DNA of 64,000 nt from Acidiflorens sp963847715 (GTDB lineage Bacteria; Acidobacteriota; Terriglobia; Terriglobales; Acidobacteriaceae), in assembly GCA_963847715.1 (NCBI GenBank), contig CAWKAZ010000012.1, positions 62,001-126,000 of the forward strand, given 5' to 3'. The first letter of the stretch is position 1; the number at the start of each line of letters is the position of its first letter. The notes under the pieces are model-generated. The model saw nothing but the letters and a program-made list of their open reading frames with translations. It did no database searches and was not told the origin of the DNA. The position numbers were made by a program, and so were the translations under genes. Positions 35,228-43,249 of the stretch are shown here, in pieces.

Positions 35228-35473
35228 CTATTCTTCGAGGGAGAAACGGAATTCTTCAATGACCGGGTTCGTCAGGACTTCGCGCGCCATTTTTTCAACT
35301 TCGGCCTTCGCTTCATCCTTGGAAATGCCGCCATTGAGCGTGATTTCGAAATACTTGCCCTGCCGGACATCATGCAAGGACTTGTAGCCGATTTTCGTAA
35401 GCGCGCCATGGATCGTTTTGCCCTGCGGATCCAGAACGCTCTTCTTCAATGACACATACACGTAGGCTTTCAT
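35228..35473 (-). CDS. purS: Phosphoribosylformylglycinamidine synthase subunit PurS
   Basis: An 81-residue subunit linking PurL and PurQ in the fourth step of purine synthesis. Typical features are KAYVYVSLKKSVLDPQGKTIHGAL, IGYKSLHDVRQGKYFEITLNG and EVEKMAREVLTNPVIEEF. The length is normal. purQ and purL are not adjacent, which is unusual because purS generally sits next to purQ. purA lies about 19 kb away. Downstream follow unknown genes in the same direction. Confidence 0.95.
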   Translation of the reverse strand: MKAYVYVSLKKSVLDPQGKTIHGALTKIGYKSLHDVRQGKYFEITLNGGISKDEAKAEVEKMAREVLTNPVIEEFRFSLEE

Positions 35474-35579
35474 CGACTGTCCGATTATACGTCAGGTGGC
35501 GGGGAGCCGGACCGTGGTTTTCCTTATCGAGGGTATGTGCACCGGCGAGTGCGGCGTTGAAGGCTGTATTCGTAACCTA

Positions 35580-35819
35580 TTAAAAAGAAGCTAGTTGGCG
35601 GTCTAGCTCGGCGATCGATTGCTCCAGCATCTGCCGACGGCGTGGGTTGCAGGCGGCCTGGAGCTGCTGGCTCAGGCTTTGGCGCGAGAGCAGCAGGCCA
35701 TCGCGTTTTCGGTTCTTTTGCTGCTCCTCGGGGGAGATCGGAGCGCGTCCAACGGTGCGCTGCTCCGACATCGCCGCTTGCTGCTCTTCTACGGATTTGC
35801 TTTCCCAGCCGCGAGCCAT
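35580..35819 (-). CDS. Small conserved-looking hydrophilic protein (79 residues)
   Basis: From the ATG at 35819 the protein begins ARGWESKSVEEQQAA. A segment with SPEEQQKNRKRDGLLLSRQ follows, then a Gln/Arg/Leu-rich helix ending in SIAELDRQLASF. It reads as a soluble helical protein, perhaps a short coiled coil. A longer frame to 35888 overlaps the end region of the neighbouring gene and is less likely. The function is unknown. Confidence 0.6.
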   Translation of the reverse strand: MARGWESKSVEEQQAAMSEQRTVGRAPISPEEQQKNRKRDGLLLSRQSLSQQLQAACNPRRRQMLEQSIAELDRQLASF

Positions 35820-35844
35820 GGTTAAAGAAAAAACAGTTTCAGTG

Positions 35845-36414
35845 TCAAGCGCTCTTGGAACTCGGTGTCCAGACTTTGGACAGTCCACCGAGCCGCATGA
35901 GCGTGTCGGACGATTTCTGGTACCGATCGGCGAGCAGCGGCAGCGCTCGGGGTTTCAAGCCAGGCAACAGGAAATCGCCCAGGAAATGGAAGCTCGCCTG
36001 AATGGTATCGAGGCGCAACTGAAGAGCGTCCTCAGTGAGCTGGACTGCAGACGCAACCATCAGTGGATCTGAGCTTCTCCGGGCGGCTTGACCCACAAGG
36101 GCCAAGGCTTTCGCCGACTTTCCTACTTCCCAAGTATAGAGGAGTGCCGCCCAGGCACGCTGACGCTTGATCTCACGGAACTTGTTGGGCGGCAACTGAT
36201 CGCGAAGGAACGCTTCTTCAGCCGGATCCGTCAGGTTTCTGAAAGCTTGGATGTCAACGGAGCCAAAAGCTTGAACTGCTTTCTCCAAGCTAGCTGGCCG
36301 CGTTCTGGTGCGGATCGCAGCATAAGCCAGTGTTCCAAGCGCGAGCAGCGACACTGCAACCAGAGTCCAGGTGGCAATCATGGCCGGAGTAAATGTTGAA
36401 ATTCCTTGTTCCAT
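35845..36414 (-). CDS. Membrane-anchored protein of unknown function (189 residues)
   Basis: One N-terminal transmembrane helix (MIATWTLVAVSLLALGTLAYAA, residues 12-33) is followed by a soluble alpha-helical domain rich in Ala, Leu and Arg. No catalytic motif is evident. Its start overlaps the end of the upstream seven-helix protein by 37 bases, a tight translational coupling that suggests the two products act together. Confidence 0.72.
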   Translation of the reverse strand: MEQGISTFTPAMIATWTLVAVSLLALGTLAYAAIRTRTRPASLEKAVQAFGSVDIQAFRNLTDPAEEAFLRDQLPPNKFREIKRQRAWAALLYTWEVGKSAKALALVGQAARRSSDPLMVASAVQLTEDALQLRLDTIQASFHFLGDFLLPGLKPRALPLLADRYQKSSDTLMRLGGLSKVWTPSSKSA

Positions 36415-37133
36415 GTTTTCAACTCCTCGTCGGAAATAGCGGTCGACGGTACTGGTTTAGGTTCAGGAGCCAGCACATAACCGATCCAGAGGGAGACACA
36501 GACCAGGTAAGTTCCAGTTCTCAGAAAATCGAGATAGGGCAGCCACGTGCTGAATTCCGCGCGAGCCGCGAAGATGGCCAGGTCGGCGCTGGAGATGATG
36601 CCGAGCCCCAGCGCAATGCCGAACACGGGACGGCGCCACGACAGGCCCAAGAAGCCGCAGAAAAACAGGAGGAAGAGCAGTAAGCCGGATTGAACCATCG
36701 CCAGCCCGCGGTTCAGGACGGATACGCCTGCAATGAACCGGACGCTGCTCTCGCTGGGAGCATAAATGGCCAGCAGGACGCCTGCGGTGAGAAGCAGAAG
36801 CTGCACGATACGCAGCGATCGGCGGCCGGTTGCTTTGAGAGTTGGCGCTTCACGGAACAAATCTCTGGAAACTTCCTCAATGACGCCAAACCGCAGGATG
36901 ACGCTCAATGCCAGGGTGGCATAGTAGGCATAGCGGTACTGCTCATCCGTAACGCTGCGCGCAGCGTGCAACGCGTACAGGAAAAAGAACTCGGCCATTT
37001 CGTAACACAGATAAACGAAGAAGCACGGGAACTCGCGGTACAAACGCCGTTTGTAAAAAAACACTGCGAGCACACCAAGGAGGGCATGGGACAGGATCCA
37101 CAAAGAGACCGAAAATGTGGAAGACCAATTCAT
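36378..37133 (-). CDS. Polytopic membrane protein, about seven helices, unknown
   Basis: A 251-residue integral membrane protein with helices at about residues 7-25, 34-55, 68-84, 105-123, 132-148, 150-165 and 195-224. Short charged loops such as EEVSRDLFREAPTLKATGRRS lie between them. The hydrophilic C-terminal tail (DEELKTWNKEFQHLLRP) is probably cytoplasmic. No transporter or enzyme signature is recognised. It forms a coupled pair with the downstream single-helix protein. Confidence 0.72.
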   Translation of the reverse strand: MNWSSTFSVSLWILSHALLGVLAVFFYKRRLYREFPCFFVYLCYEMAEFFFLYALHAARSVTDEQYRYAYYATLALSVILRFGVIEEVSRDLFREAPTLKATGRRSLRIVQLLLLTAGVLLAIYAPSESSVRFIAGVSVLNRGLAMVQSGLLLFLLFFCGFLGLSWRRPVFGIALGLGIISSADLAIFAARAEFSTWLPYLDFLRTGTYLVCVSLWIGYVLAPEPKPVPSTAISDEELKTWNKEFQHLLRP

Positions 37134-37493
37134 AGACCTGCAGTCCAGAGCACTATAGCCTTGCCCTTATACCGATTCAATCGGAAAACTTGCGTGCAAT
37201 TGACCATCCATCGGCTGACGACAGCTTAATTCTCCGATCCCGACGCGGATGGAGATGTGGCATCCATTTCGGATTTCGTAAATTTTCAAATGGCCATGGT
37301 TCCTTTTTGGGAACCAGTAGATAACATCGTGAACGCAATGCTGGAAGAGCGCCCCTCGGTCTTCCGGCAAGATCCATGTGCTGGTTGACCTGGATTGCGG
37401 TATGGGAAAAGCGGCGGGAACCCACGAGATTCCCGCCGCAACTCCAACTACATTGTATGCAGGCAGCCGGTGAAACCTCCAACGTACTATTCG
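37134..37493. other. 360-base gap: terminator of the peptide gene, otherwise no gene
   Basis: The region between the seven-helix protein and the 41-residue peptide gene. It contains the terminator at 37411-37439 and a short inverted repeat TGGTTCC/GGAACCA near 37294-37313. Its left part should hold the promoter of the membrane-protein pair. No convincing reading frame is seen on either strand. Confidence 0.5.
37411..37439 (-). terminator. Rho-independent terminator of the secreted-peptide gene
   Basis: A perfect ten-base-pair stem, GCGGCGGGAA/TTCCCGCCGC (37411-37420 with 37430-37439), has a nine-base loop. Read on the minus strand, the stem is followed at once by TTTTCCC. It lies 55 bases downstream of the 41-codon gene's stop, with nothing else for it to serve. 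Confidence 0.8.
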
Positions 37494-37619
37494 CTACTCT
37501 GCGGGAGGACAGACCTTCGGATAGCACTTGCTCTCGGGATTGCCATCGGCCAGACTAGGGAGCGCGGCAGTAGTGAGGAACAGCGTCAGTGCAGCTAGAG
37601 CCAGCATAAATCGTTTCAC
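37494..37619 (-). CDS. 41-residue secreted peptide precursor, CX4C mature peptide
   Basis: GTG start (complement of 37617-37619) preceded by AGGAG with seven-base spacing. The product is a signal peptide, KRFMLALAALTLFLTTAALP, a likely SLA cleavage site, then a mature tail of about 17 residues: DGNPESKCYPKVCPPAE. The two Cys are spaced CX4C and could form a disulfide outside the cell. The gene has its own terminator and stands alone, divergent from the 151-residue unknown. A longer frame to 37739 has no ribosome site. It could be a signalling, antimicrobial or structural peptide; the sequence does not decide. Confidence 0.7.
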   Translation of the reverse strand: MKRFMLALAALTLFLTTAALPSLADGNPESKCYPKVCPPAE

Positions 37620-37728
37620 GGTGTATCTCCTGGGCGAATAATGTTCGCACCGTGTCACTGTGCAGGCTTCGGGGGGACTTTTTGACTTTGATTGAAAGCT
37701 AGCGTAATTTCGGAAATCGTAAACTGGG

Positions 37729-38184
37729 ATGAGACTCAAATCGGCTTTCGAAGATTTCGAGACCAGTACCTTATGCGCGGTCGCTGGGTTGCTGGGGAGA
37801 TTTTCGTATGTGGGCAGGTTGCATGTCGGCGAAGGAATTTACGAGCACTGGGGCTTAGGGAAGATTCATGGAGAGGATCCGGCGCGGCGTGCGATCCGCT
37901 CGTCGCATCGCATGTTACTTACTGCGATTTTGAGAAAGCCGTTAGCCTCATTGCTCGCGGATCTTGCCGAGTCATGTGCGAACAGCGAACTAACACAAAC
38001 TCAGTTCTTATTGTCCCTCAACCAGGCGCAGCCTGAGCCGATCTCTCCGGCAACCGGAGCTCATCTCAAGTCAGCGCTGAACGCACTCGTGGCGTTGGTT
38101 GAGAGTCAGAAAAGCGCCAGTCCCCAAGGCGCATCGCAACCCCGACTACCTGCCCAAGAACCTCTGCCTCCTGCGGGTACTTAA
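37729..38184 (+). CDS. Hypothetical protein (151 residues)
   Basis: ATG 37729 begins MRLKSAFEDFETSTLCAVAG. Then come YVGRLHVGEGIYEHWGLGKIHGED and RAIRSSHRMLLTAILRKPL, an alpha-helical globular pattern. The C-terminus is low-complexity Ser/Pro/Gln-rich. The first 100 residues look structured and protein-like in codon use. I know of no function. Its 3' end overlaps the opposing HTH gene by 119 bases, and the overlapping part is the low-complexity tail. Confidence 0.68.
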   Translation: MRLKSAFEDFETSTLCAVAGLLGRFSYVGRLHVGEGIYEHWGLGKIHGEDPARRAIRSSHRMLLTAILRKPLASLLADLAESCANSELTQTQFLLSLNQAQPEPISPATGAHLKSALNALVALVESQKSASPQGASQPRLPAQEPLPPAGT

Positions 38185-38899
38185 GAACGCGCACCGCAAC
38201 CGGGGACAAGGGATGTGGTTGCAATACAATTGAGTCCCGTTTCACGGCGCACCAGCAACACGTATATCCGTCGCGCATTTCAATGAAGTAAATTGGACGC
38301 TCGAACTCCGATCGCCAAACACCCTCCTCCACCTTATTCTTGGCAGCGTCCACCTGAACGAAACTGCCCGGCGGAAGAATGGGGTACATGGTGAAGTCTT
38401 CTGATCCGATATGCCCGTAAGTGTACTGGTCGTCGGCAAGCAAAGCGAGGTAGGCCATCGGCACGGTGCCCCACTGTTCGATGGCTCGCTTTACGTCGGT
38501 GGTTTTCTGGAGTGAAAATGCTGGATCGAGTGACGTCGGCAGGCGCACCTGTTTGACGTTGCCGAACGCCTCGGTCAGGTGAGATTTCTGTGGGTGTACG
38601 TGGCTGATATCCGCGGGTATGTTATCCAGATCGAAGCCATAAAAAGAAAGTAACTCGCGATACTCACGCCGGTAAATTGCCGCGAAGGAATAAAGACGGA
38701 AGATACTGGGAACAATGCCTTTAGTTTCGATGTCAGACAAGCGGCTGGGCGGAATCGCGAATTCCTCATTGTCAAATCTTTGCGCGATCTGATTACTCGC
38801 GAGTTCCACGTCGCGCATGCGATACCCGAGGACTTCTCTCAGTGCTCGCAGCCGCTGCCCACCGTTAGGTCGCACCACAGTCGCCTTCCGTGGAGACAT
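38066..38899 (-). CDS. XRE-type HTH regulator with S24/LexA-like C-terminal domain
   Basis: A 277-residue protein. The N-terminal HTH has GQRLRALREVLGYRMRDVELAS and IPPSRLSDIETKG. A helical middle follows, then a C-terminal domain with the S24 core pattern DFTMYPILPPGSFVQVD and a later IYFIEMRDGYTCCW. In LexA and CI the nucleophile Ser stands before Met-x-Pro; here the residue is Thr, so self-cleavage is doubtful and the domain may serve dimerisation or sensing. It is convergent with the 151-residue gene. Operator unknown. Confidence 0.82.
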   Translation of the reverse strand: MSPRKATVVRPNGGQRLRALREVLGYRMRDVELASNQIAQRFDNEEFAIPPSRLSDIETKGIVPSIFRLYSFAAIYRREYRELLSFYGFDLDNIPADISHVHPQKSHLTEAFGNVKQVRLPTSLDPAFSLQKTTDVKRAIEQWGTVPMAYLALLADDQYTYGHIGSEDFTMYPILPPGSFVQVDAAKNKVEEGVWRSEFERPIYFIEMRDGYTCCWCAVKRDSIVLQPHPLSPVAVRVLKYPQEAEVLGQVVGVAMRLGDWRFSDSQPTPRVRSALT

Positions 38900-39335
38900 T
38901 CTACACCTAGGTTCAAAACCAAAGTTTTCGTGCGATCGCGAGCCGGTTCCGTTTTTTGGAACAGAATCATGCTTGCCGTTGCTGAGTTCTTTCTTAAGAA
39001 TGCGGGAACGTATGTGCTATTCCTGGTGGAGGGTGGCAGGATTGTCGGGGCGGCTTGTCCGGTTTTCGTAACAAAAAATGAAGGGTTTGACTGGCGCAGG
39101 TCGATGGAGCAACAATTATCCTTCTGGGAGAGTACCATTCCAGAAAACGGCTCGCAGAACAGGAGTCTCCTCGATCGAGGAGATCAAGATCGGTTTCCAA
39201 CTTGAGGAACCGGCGCACTGCGGCTCGTTAAGGTTGAAGCCAAAGCCAGCAGCTCGGCAAGCTGCTAGGCCCTGTCCTTGCTCAACAATCAGGTTGCTTT
39301 ATCCATTGCACTCGGCGGTGCGTGAGGTGTAATGC
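38900..39335. other. 436-base gap without a supported gene
   Basis: Divergent intergenic region between the HTH/S24 regulator and the sigma-54 activator. Several frames are open for 60-140 codons, but none has a ribosome site, a consistent codon pattern or a recognisable product. A palindromic stretch, GCTCGGCAAGCTGC, lies near 39253. It presumably carries both promoters. Confidence 0.45.
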
Positions 39336-41384
39336 ATGTCGGAAAGTGTACGAATTAGACAAGACGTTTCGCTCGACCACACTCGTTATCGCGCTTTGCT
39401 GGAGATCATCGAAATCGTTTCTCGTGCTCCGAGCCTGCCTGAAGCATTCGAGGAGTTTGCCAAGCCCTGGCTGGAACTGTCGGACGGTCAGTTTCTAAAT
39501 CTATCCGTCCACGACAAGCGCCGGAATTGCATGCTCAGCCAATACTGGAAGAGAAACCTGGAGAGTGGAGAACTGAGGGCGTTCCCGTTAGACGAGGAGG
39601 CGCCGGGGTGGGCCTGGAAGAATCAGGAGCCGCTGACCATCCCTGATACGCAGCGGGAGCAGCGTTTTCCAAACTGGGTTCCGCTTCTCCAGCAACACGG
39701 CGTTCGATCCTACACAGTTCTTCCCATGAGCACGCCCTCAGGGCGTTTTGGTGCGCTCGGGCTGGGCAAGAGCGTTCCGGAGGTTTTGAATGCCGAGGAA
39801 GTCGAGTTTCTCTCACGAGTCGCGCTGATGGGAGCGCTGGTACTGGAGAAGCAAAGGGCGAACCGCGCCTTGGAGGAACAGCAGAGTCTGGTTGCGATCA
39901 GCAACGCGCTTGGTGCCAGCCTGGATCTAGAGAAACTGTTGCCGGTCATTCTGTCCAGCCTGCGGAGCATCTCGCGCTATGACCGAGCCATCCTGTCTCT
40001 GCTCGACGAGGATAGCAAGACGCTGCATCAGTATGGAGAGGCCCTGGAATGGGAGCCGTTTCTTAACCGCGGGGCGACGGTCCTGCTTGAGCAGTCAGTG
40101 TCGGCACGCGCCATTCAGACGCGAAGTGTCACATTCTCGAGCCAAGGCGATTTACTGAGGATGAAGGACCCTCTGGCAAGAACGATGTTTGAAGGGGGAA
40201 TTCGGTCGGTTTGCAGTGTGCCTCTCATCGCGGGCAATCGGATTTGGGGAACGCTGAATCCGAGCAGCATGAAAGAGCACGCTTTCGGACCAACCGAGGT
40301 TGAATACCTGCAGCAGGTCGCCAATCAGATCGCAACCGCCCTCAACAATGCGCACGCCTATCGAGAGATAGCACAACTCAAGGAACGCCTCGCCCAGGAG
40401 AAGCGCTATCTAGAGAACGAACTCCGGAGTGCGAACCCGCCCGACGATATCGTCGGTAATAGCCCAGCCCTAAAATGTGTGCTGGACTATGCCGCGATCG
40501 TTGCGGATACCGATGCCACCGTGCTCATTACAGGCGAAACTGGGACCGGAAAGGAGCGTATTGCCCGCCTGATTCACAGCATCAGCCGGCGCAAGGATCG
40601 CAGCTTCATCAAGCTGAACTGCGCCGCCATTCCAACCGGGTTGCTCGAAAGCGAACTGTTCGGTCACGAAAGAGGAGCTTTCACCGGGGCCGTAAGTCAG
40701 AAAGTCGGGCGGCTGGAGTTGGCGGACAAGGGTACTTTATTGCTGGATGAGATTGGCGAAATCCCTCTGGAACTACAGCCCAAGTTGCTGCGTGTGCTGC
40801 AGGATCAAGAATTCGAACGCTTAGGGGGTACGAAGACGATTCGTGTGGATGTGCGGCTCATTGCCGCTACGAATCGGAATTTGGCGCAGGCGGTTGCGGA
40901 AAAGCAGTTCCGTGACGACTTGTTTTACCGCTTGCATGTATTTCCGCTGCATTTGCCGGCGTTGCGCGACCGGCGCGACGACATTCCCAAGCTCATTCTG
41001 CACTTTGTCGAGAAGTGTGCGGCTCGCCTGAACAAGCGGATCGACATTATTCCGGATCAGGTCATCGACGCCATGATGCATTGGAATTGGCCGGGCAACA
41101 TACGTGAGTTGGAAAATTTCATCGAGCGTTCCGTGATCTTGTCGGAGGGCAACCGACTCTGTGCTCCACTCGGCGAGTTGCGCGGTGCCATGCCATATCA
41201 GCCTTCTCCAATCGACATTACGCTGCGCGACCGGGAACGCGGACATATTGTCGAAATTCTACGCCTGACGGGCGGCGCGTTGTCGGGACCAGCTGGGGCA
41301 GCAGCGCGACTCGGATTGAAGCGCACCACGCTGCAATACAAGATGCAACGACTGGGAATCTCGCGCACTGATTATCTGCATTGA
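39336..41384 (+). CDS. Sigma-54-dependent transcriptional activator with two GAF domains
   Basis: A 682-residue enhancer-binding protein. Two N-terminal GAF domains (about 20-170 and 185-345) precede a coiled linker (AQLKERLAQEKRYLENEL). The AAA+ domain has Walker A GETGTGKE, the sigma-54 contact loop GAFTGA, Walker B GTLLLDEIGE, sensor AATNRNL and the arginine-finger region FRDDLFYRL. The C-terminal Fis-type HTH is AGAAARLGLKRTTLQYKMQRLGI. The layout resembles FhlA/NorR. The effector bound by the GAF domains is unknown. No receiver is present, so control is by ligand rather than phosphorylation. Confidence 0.96.
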   Translation: MSESVRIRQDVSLDHTRYRALLEIIEIVSRAPSLPEAFEEFAKPWLELSDGQFLNLSVHDKRRNCMLSQYWKRNLESGELRAFPLDEEAPGWAWKNQEPLTIPDTQREQRFPNWVPLLQQHGVRSYTVLPMSTPSGRFGALGLGKSVPEVLNAEEVEFLSRVALMGALVLEKQRANRALEEQQSLVAISNALGASLDLEKLLPVILSSLRSISRYDRAILSLLDEDSKTLHQYGEALEWEPFLNRGATVLLEQSVSARAIQTRSVTFSSQGDLLRMKDPLARTMFEGGIRSVCSVPLIAGNRIWGTLNPSSMKEHAFGPTEVEYLQQVANQIATALNNAHAYREIAQLKERLAQEKRYLENELRSANPPDDIVGNSPALKCVLDYAAIVADTDATVLITGETGTGKERIARLIHSISRRKDRSFIKLNCAAIPTGLLESELFGHERGAFTGAVSQKVGRLELADKGTLLLDEIGEIPLELQPKLLRVLQDQEFERLGGTKTIRVDVRLIAATNRNLAQAVAEKQFRDDLFYRLHVFPLHLPALRDRRDDIPKLILHFVEKCAARLNKRIDIIPDQVIDAMMHWNWPGNIRELENFIERSVILSEGNRLCAPLGELRGAMPYQPSPIDITLRDRERGHIVEILRLTGGALSGPAGAAARLGLKRTTLQYKMQRLGISRTDYLH

Positions 41385-41582
41385 GCATCTGCCGGATTGT
41401 CGGCAAAAAGATTGCGGCTCCGGCACCTTCCTTCCCGCATCCGGATGTCAACTTGTTCGTAACGGTTTTACAATCAATGAAATAAGGGATTTGGTCAGTG
41501 TGGCAACTGGCATGCATCCGTGCTGAGTTGCGCTTTCCGCTTGGGCGAGAATCCGCAAGTTCGTCGATCGGCAGGAGATGCG

Positions 41583-42293
41583 ATGCGAACGCCGCGGCAG
41601 TTTGCGATTCCAGACGACCGTTCCAATTGTGATTTGCAGCAGAACTGCGTGTTCGGAGATTTGCCTGAGCCCCTGATGCGCGATTTAGGCGCGATGGGCC
41701 ATATCACTCTGTATCCGCCGAATGCAACGCTGCTGATGGAAGGGCAAAAGCCGCGTGGCATTTATATCGCTTGCTCGGGCAGCACAAAGTTGTCTCTGCA
41801 AGCCCGCGACGGCAAGACGATTATTCTGAAAATCGCCGGGAATCAAGAGGTGATGGGACTGAGCACAGTCGTCTCCGGAGGACCATCTCTTATCACGGTG
41901 ACGACGATCGACCTTTGCCAGATCAAGTTTGTCGAACGTGAAGGTCTGCTGCGTCTTATCGAACGTGACAGCCGCATGGCGCTGGCGTGTGCATCGGCGC
42001 TGGCACGGGAAGTCACGACGTCATTCGACGATGTGCACGACTTGCTGCTCGCCCGGAGTTCCACGGAAAAGCTGGCGCGGCTGCTGCTTTCGTGGGTGTC
42101 CGACGAACCGAGAAATCGTGAGCTGCGGGTTGCCACGAGATTCACCCACGAAGAAATTTCTCAGATGATCGGATCGTCGAGAGAAACCGTGACCCGGCTG
42201 TTAAGCGAAATGAAGCGAAAAGATTTGATTCGCCTTGAGGGGGCGACGCTGGTAATTCCTAACCGGATCGCGCTGCAGGCCATCGCGGTCTAA
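41583..42293 (+). CDS. Crp/Fnr family transcriptional regulator
   Basis: A 236-residue protein with a cyclic-nucleotide-binding-like beta-roll (LYPPNATLLMEGQKPRGIYIACSG). A long dimer helix follows, then a winged helix ending RFTHEEISQMIGSSRETVTRLL. Two Cys near the N-terminus (NCDLQQNC) are spaced CX5C. This is too few for an FNR-type [4Fe-4S] site unless other Cys join. The ATG at 41583 is preceded by AGGAG at five bases; an upstream in-frame start (41520) has no such site. It lies 198 bases after the sigma-54 activator and may be separately transcribed. Confidence 0.92.
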   Translation: MRTPRQFAIPDDRSNCDLQQNCVFGDLPEPLMRDLGAMGHITLYPPNATLLMEGQKPRGIYIACSGSTKLSLQARDGKTIILKIAGNQEVMGLSTVVSGGPSLITVTTIDLCQIKFVEREGLLRLIERDSRMALACASALAREVTTSFDDVHDLLLARSSTEKLARLLLSWVSDEPRNRELRVATRFTHEEISQMIGSSRETVTRLLSEMKRKDLIRLEGATLVIPNRIALQAIAV

Positions 42294-42306
42294 GAGACCC
42301 CTCCCC

Positions 42307-42342
42307 GGGCGGGCGCAGCCGTCTCCGTGCCCGCCCTTTTTT
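42307..42342 (+). terminator. Rho-independent terminator after the Crp/Fnr gene
   Basis: Perfect GGGCGGGC/GCCCGCCC stem (42307-42314 with 42329-42336) followed by TTTTTT. It sits 13 bases after the Crp/Fnr stop and directly before the end of the convergent LytTR gene. Confidence 0.92.
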
Positions 42343-42344
42343 CG

Positions 42345-43124
42345 TTAAAGATTGAACAGTTCGCGCAGCCGGCGGGTTTGGGCGCGACTCACGGGAATCT
42401 CCGTCTGCTTCTTGTCGTCCATGCGCAACTGGTACGAGCTCTTGAACCAGGGCACGACTTCGCGGATGTGATTGATGTTCACAAGGAAAGAGCGGTGCGC
42501 CCGCCAGAACAGGTTGGGGTCAAGATTATCGAAGAGCTCCTCGAGCGTCCGGCAATTGGAATGACCTTCCATGCCCGCGTGTCCGCTGGTGGCGACCGTA
42601 ATCACGCCGTCTTCAATGGTCGCGTAACAGATATCCTTTGGATCGGTCAGGAATAGCCGGCCCGCCGCTTTGATCAGGATTTTTGCTGTCTGCGGCTTTT
42701 GCGACTCCAGCATCCGCACCAGAGTTTCGAATTTTTCTTCTGAGCCGGCTCCCGCTTCAAGTTTTGTACGTGCCTTTTCGAGCGCCTGGGCGACGCGCTT
42801 CTTGTCGAAAGGCTTAAGCAGGTAGTCCACTGCATTGACTTCGAACGCCTTCACCGCATATTGATCGAAGGCGGTGGCGAAAACGATCTTGGGTAGCGGA
42901 ACCTTTCGGTCGAGCAGTTTCTTGATCACGCCGAAGCCGTCGAGGCCGGGCATCTGAACATCAAGAAATACGAGATCAGGATTATGTTCCTTGATCAAGT
43001 TGACGGCTTCCAAACCGTTCTTCCCCTGTGCGACCAGGTTGACGTCGCCGGCGTTCTTGAGAAGGTAAGCGAGTTCGTCGCGCGCCAGTTGTTCGTCGTC
43101 GACGATGATTGCGGAGAGGGGCAT
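42345..43124 (-). CDS. LytTR-type response regulator
   Basis: A 259-residue protein. The receiver domain (LSAIIVDDEQLARDELAYLL; phospho-Asp in LVFLDVQMPGLDGFG; Lys in YLLKPFDKKR) is followed by a LytTR DNA-binding domain. That domain has a strand pattern ending CRTLEELFDNLD, FWRAHRSFLVNINHI and PVSRAQTRRLRELF. LytTR regulators often control extracellular polysaccharide, toxins or peptides. No sensor kinase is adjacent. The ATG at 43124 (MPLSAIIV) is preferred over a start 51 bases upstream. Confidence 0.95.
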   Translation of the reverse strand: MPLSAIIVDDEQLARDELAYLLKNAGDVNLVAQGKNGLEAVNLIKEHNPDLVFLDVQMPGLDGFGVIKKLLDRKVPLPKIVFATAFDQYAVKAFEVNAVDYLLKPFDKKRVAQALEKARTKLEAGAGSEEKFETLVRMLESQKPQTAKILIKAAGRLFLTDPKDICYATIEDGVITVATSGHAGMEGHSNCRTLEELFDNLDPNLFWRAHRSFLVNINHIREVVPWFKSSYQLRMDDKKQTEIPVSRAQTRRLRELFNL

Positions 43125-43249
43125 CGGGTGCCGGGCTGAACTGGTAGATCCGCTGATAGACGCTGCGATCGCCATTTCCCCTTAAGTATAGCCACTGCGG
43201 CGGGCAGGTGCCACCTTCTACAGACCCGCGGCTCTTTGGTTGGGAGAGA

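Noticed and set aside
38780..39205. 141-codon frame between the HTH/S24 gene and the sigma-54 activator
   Set aside because: It starts antisense inside the HTH gene, has no ribosome site and shows no protein-like conserved pattern.
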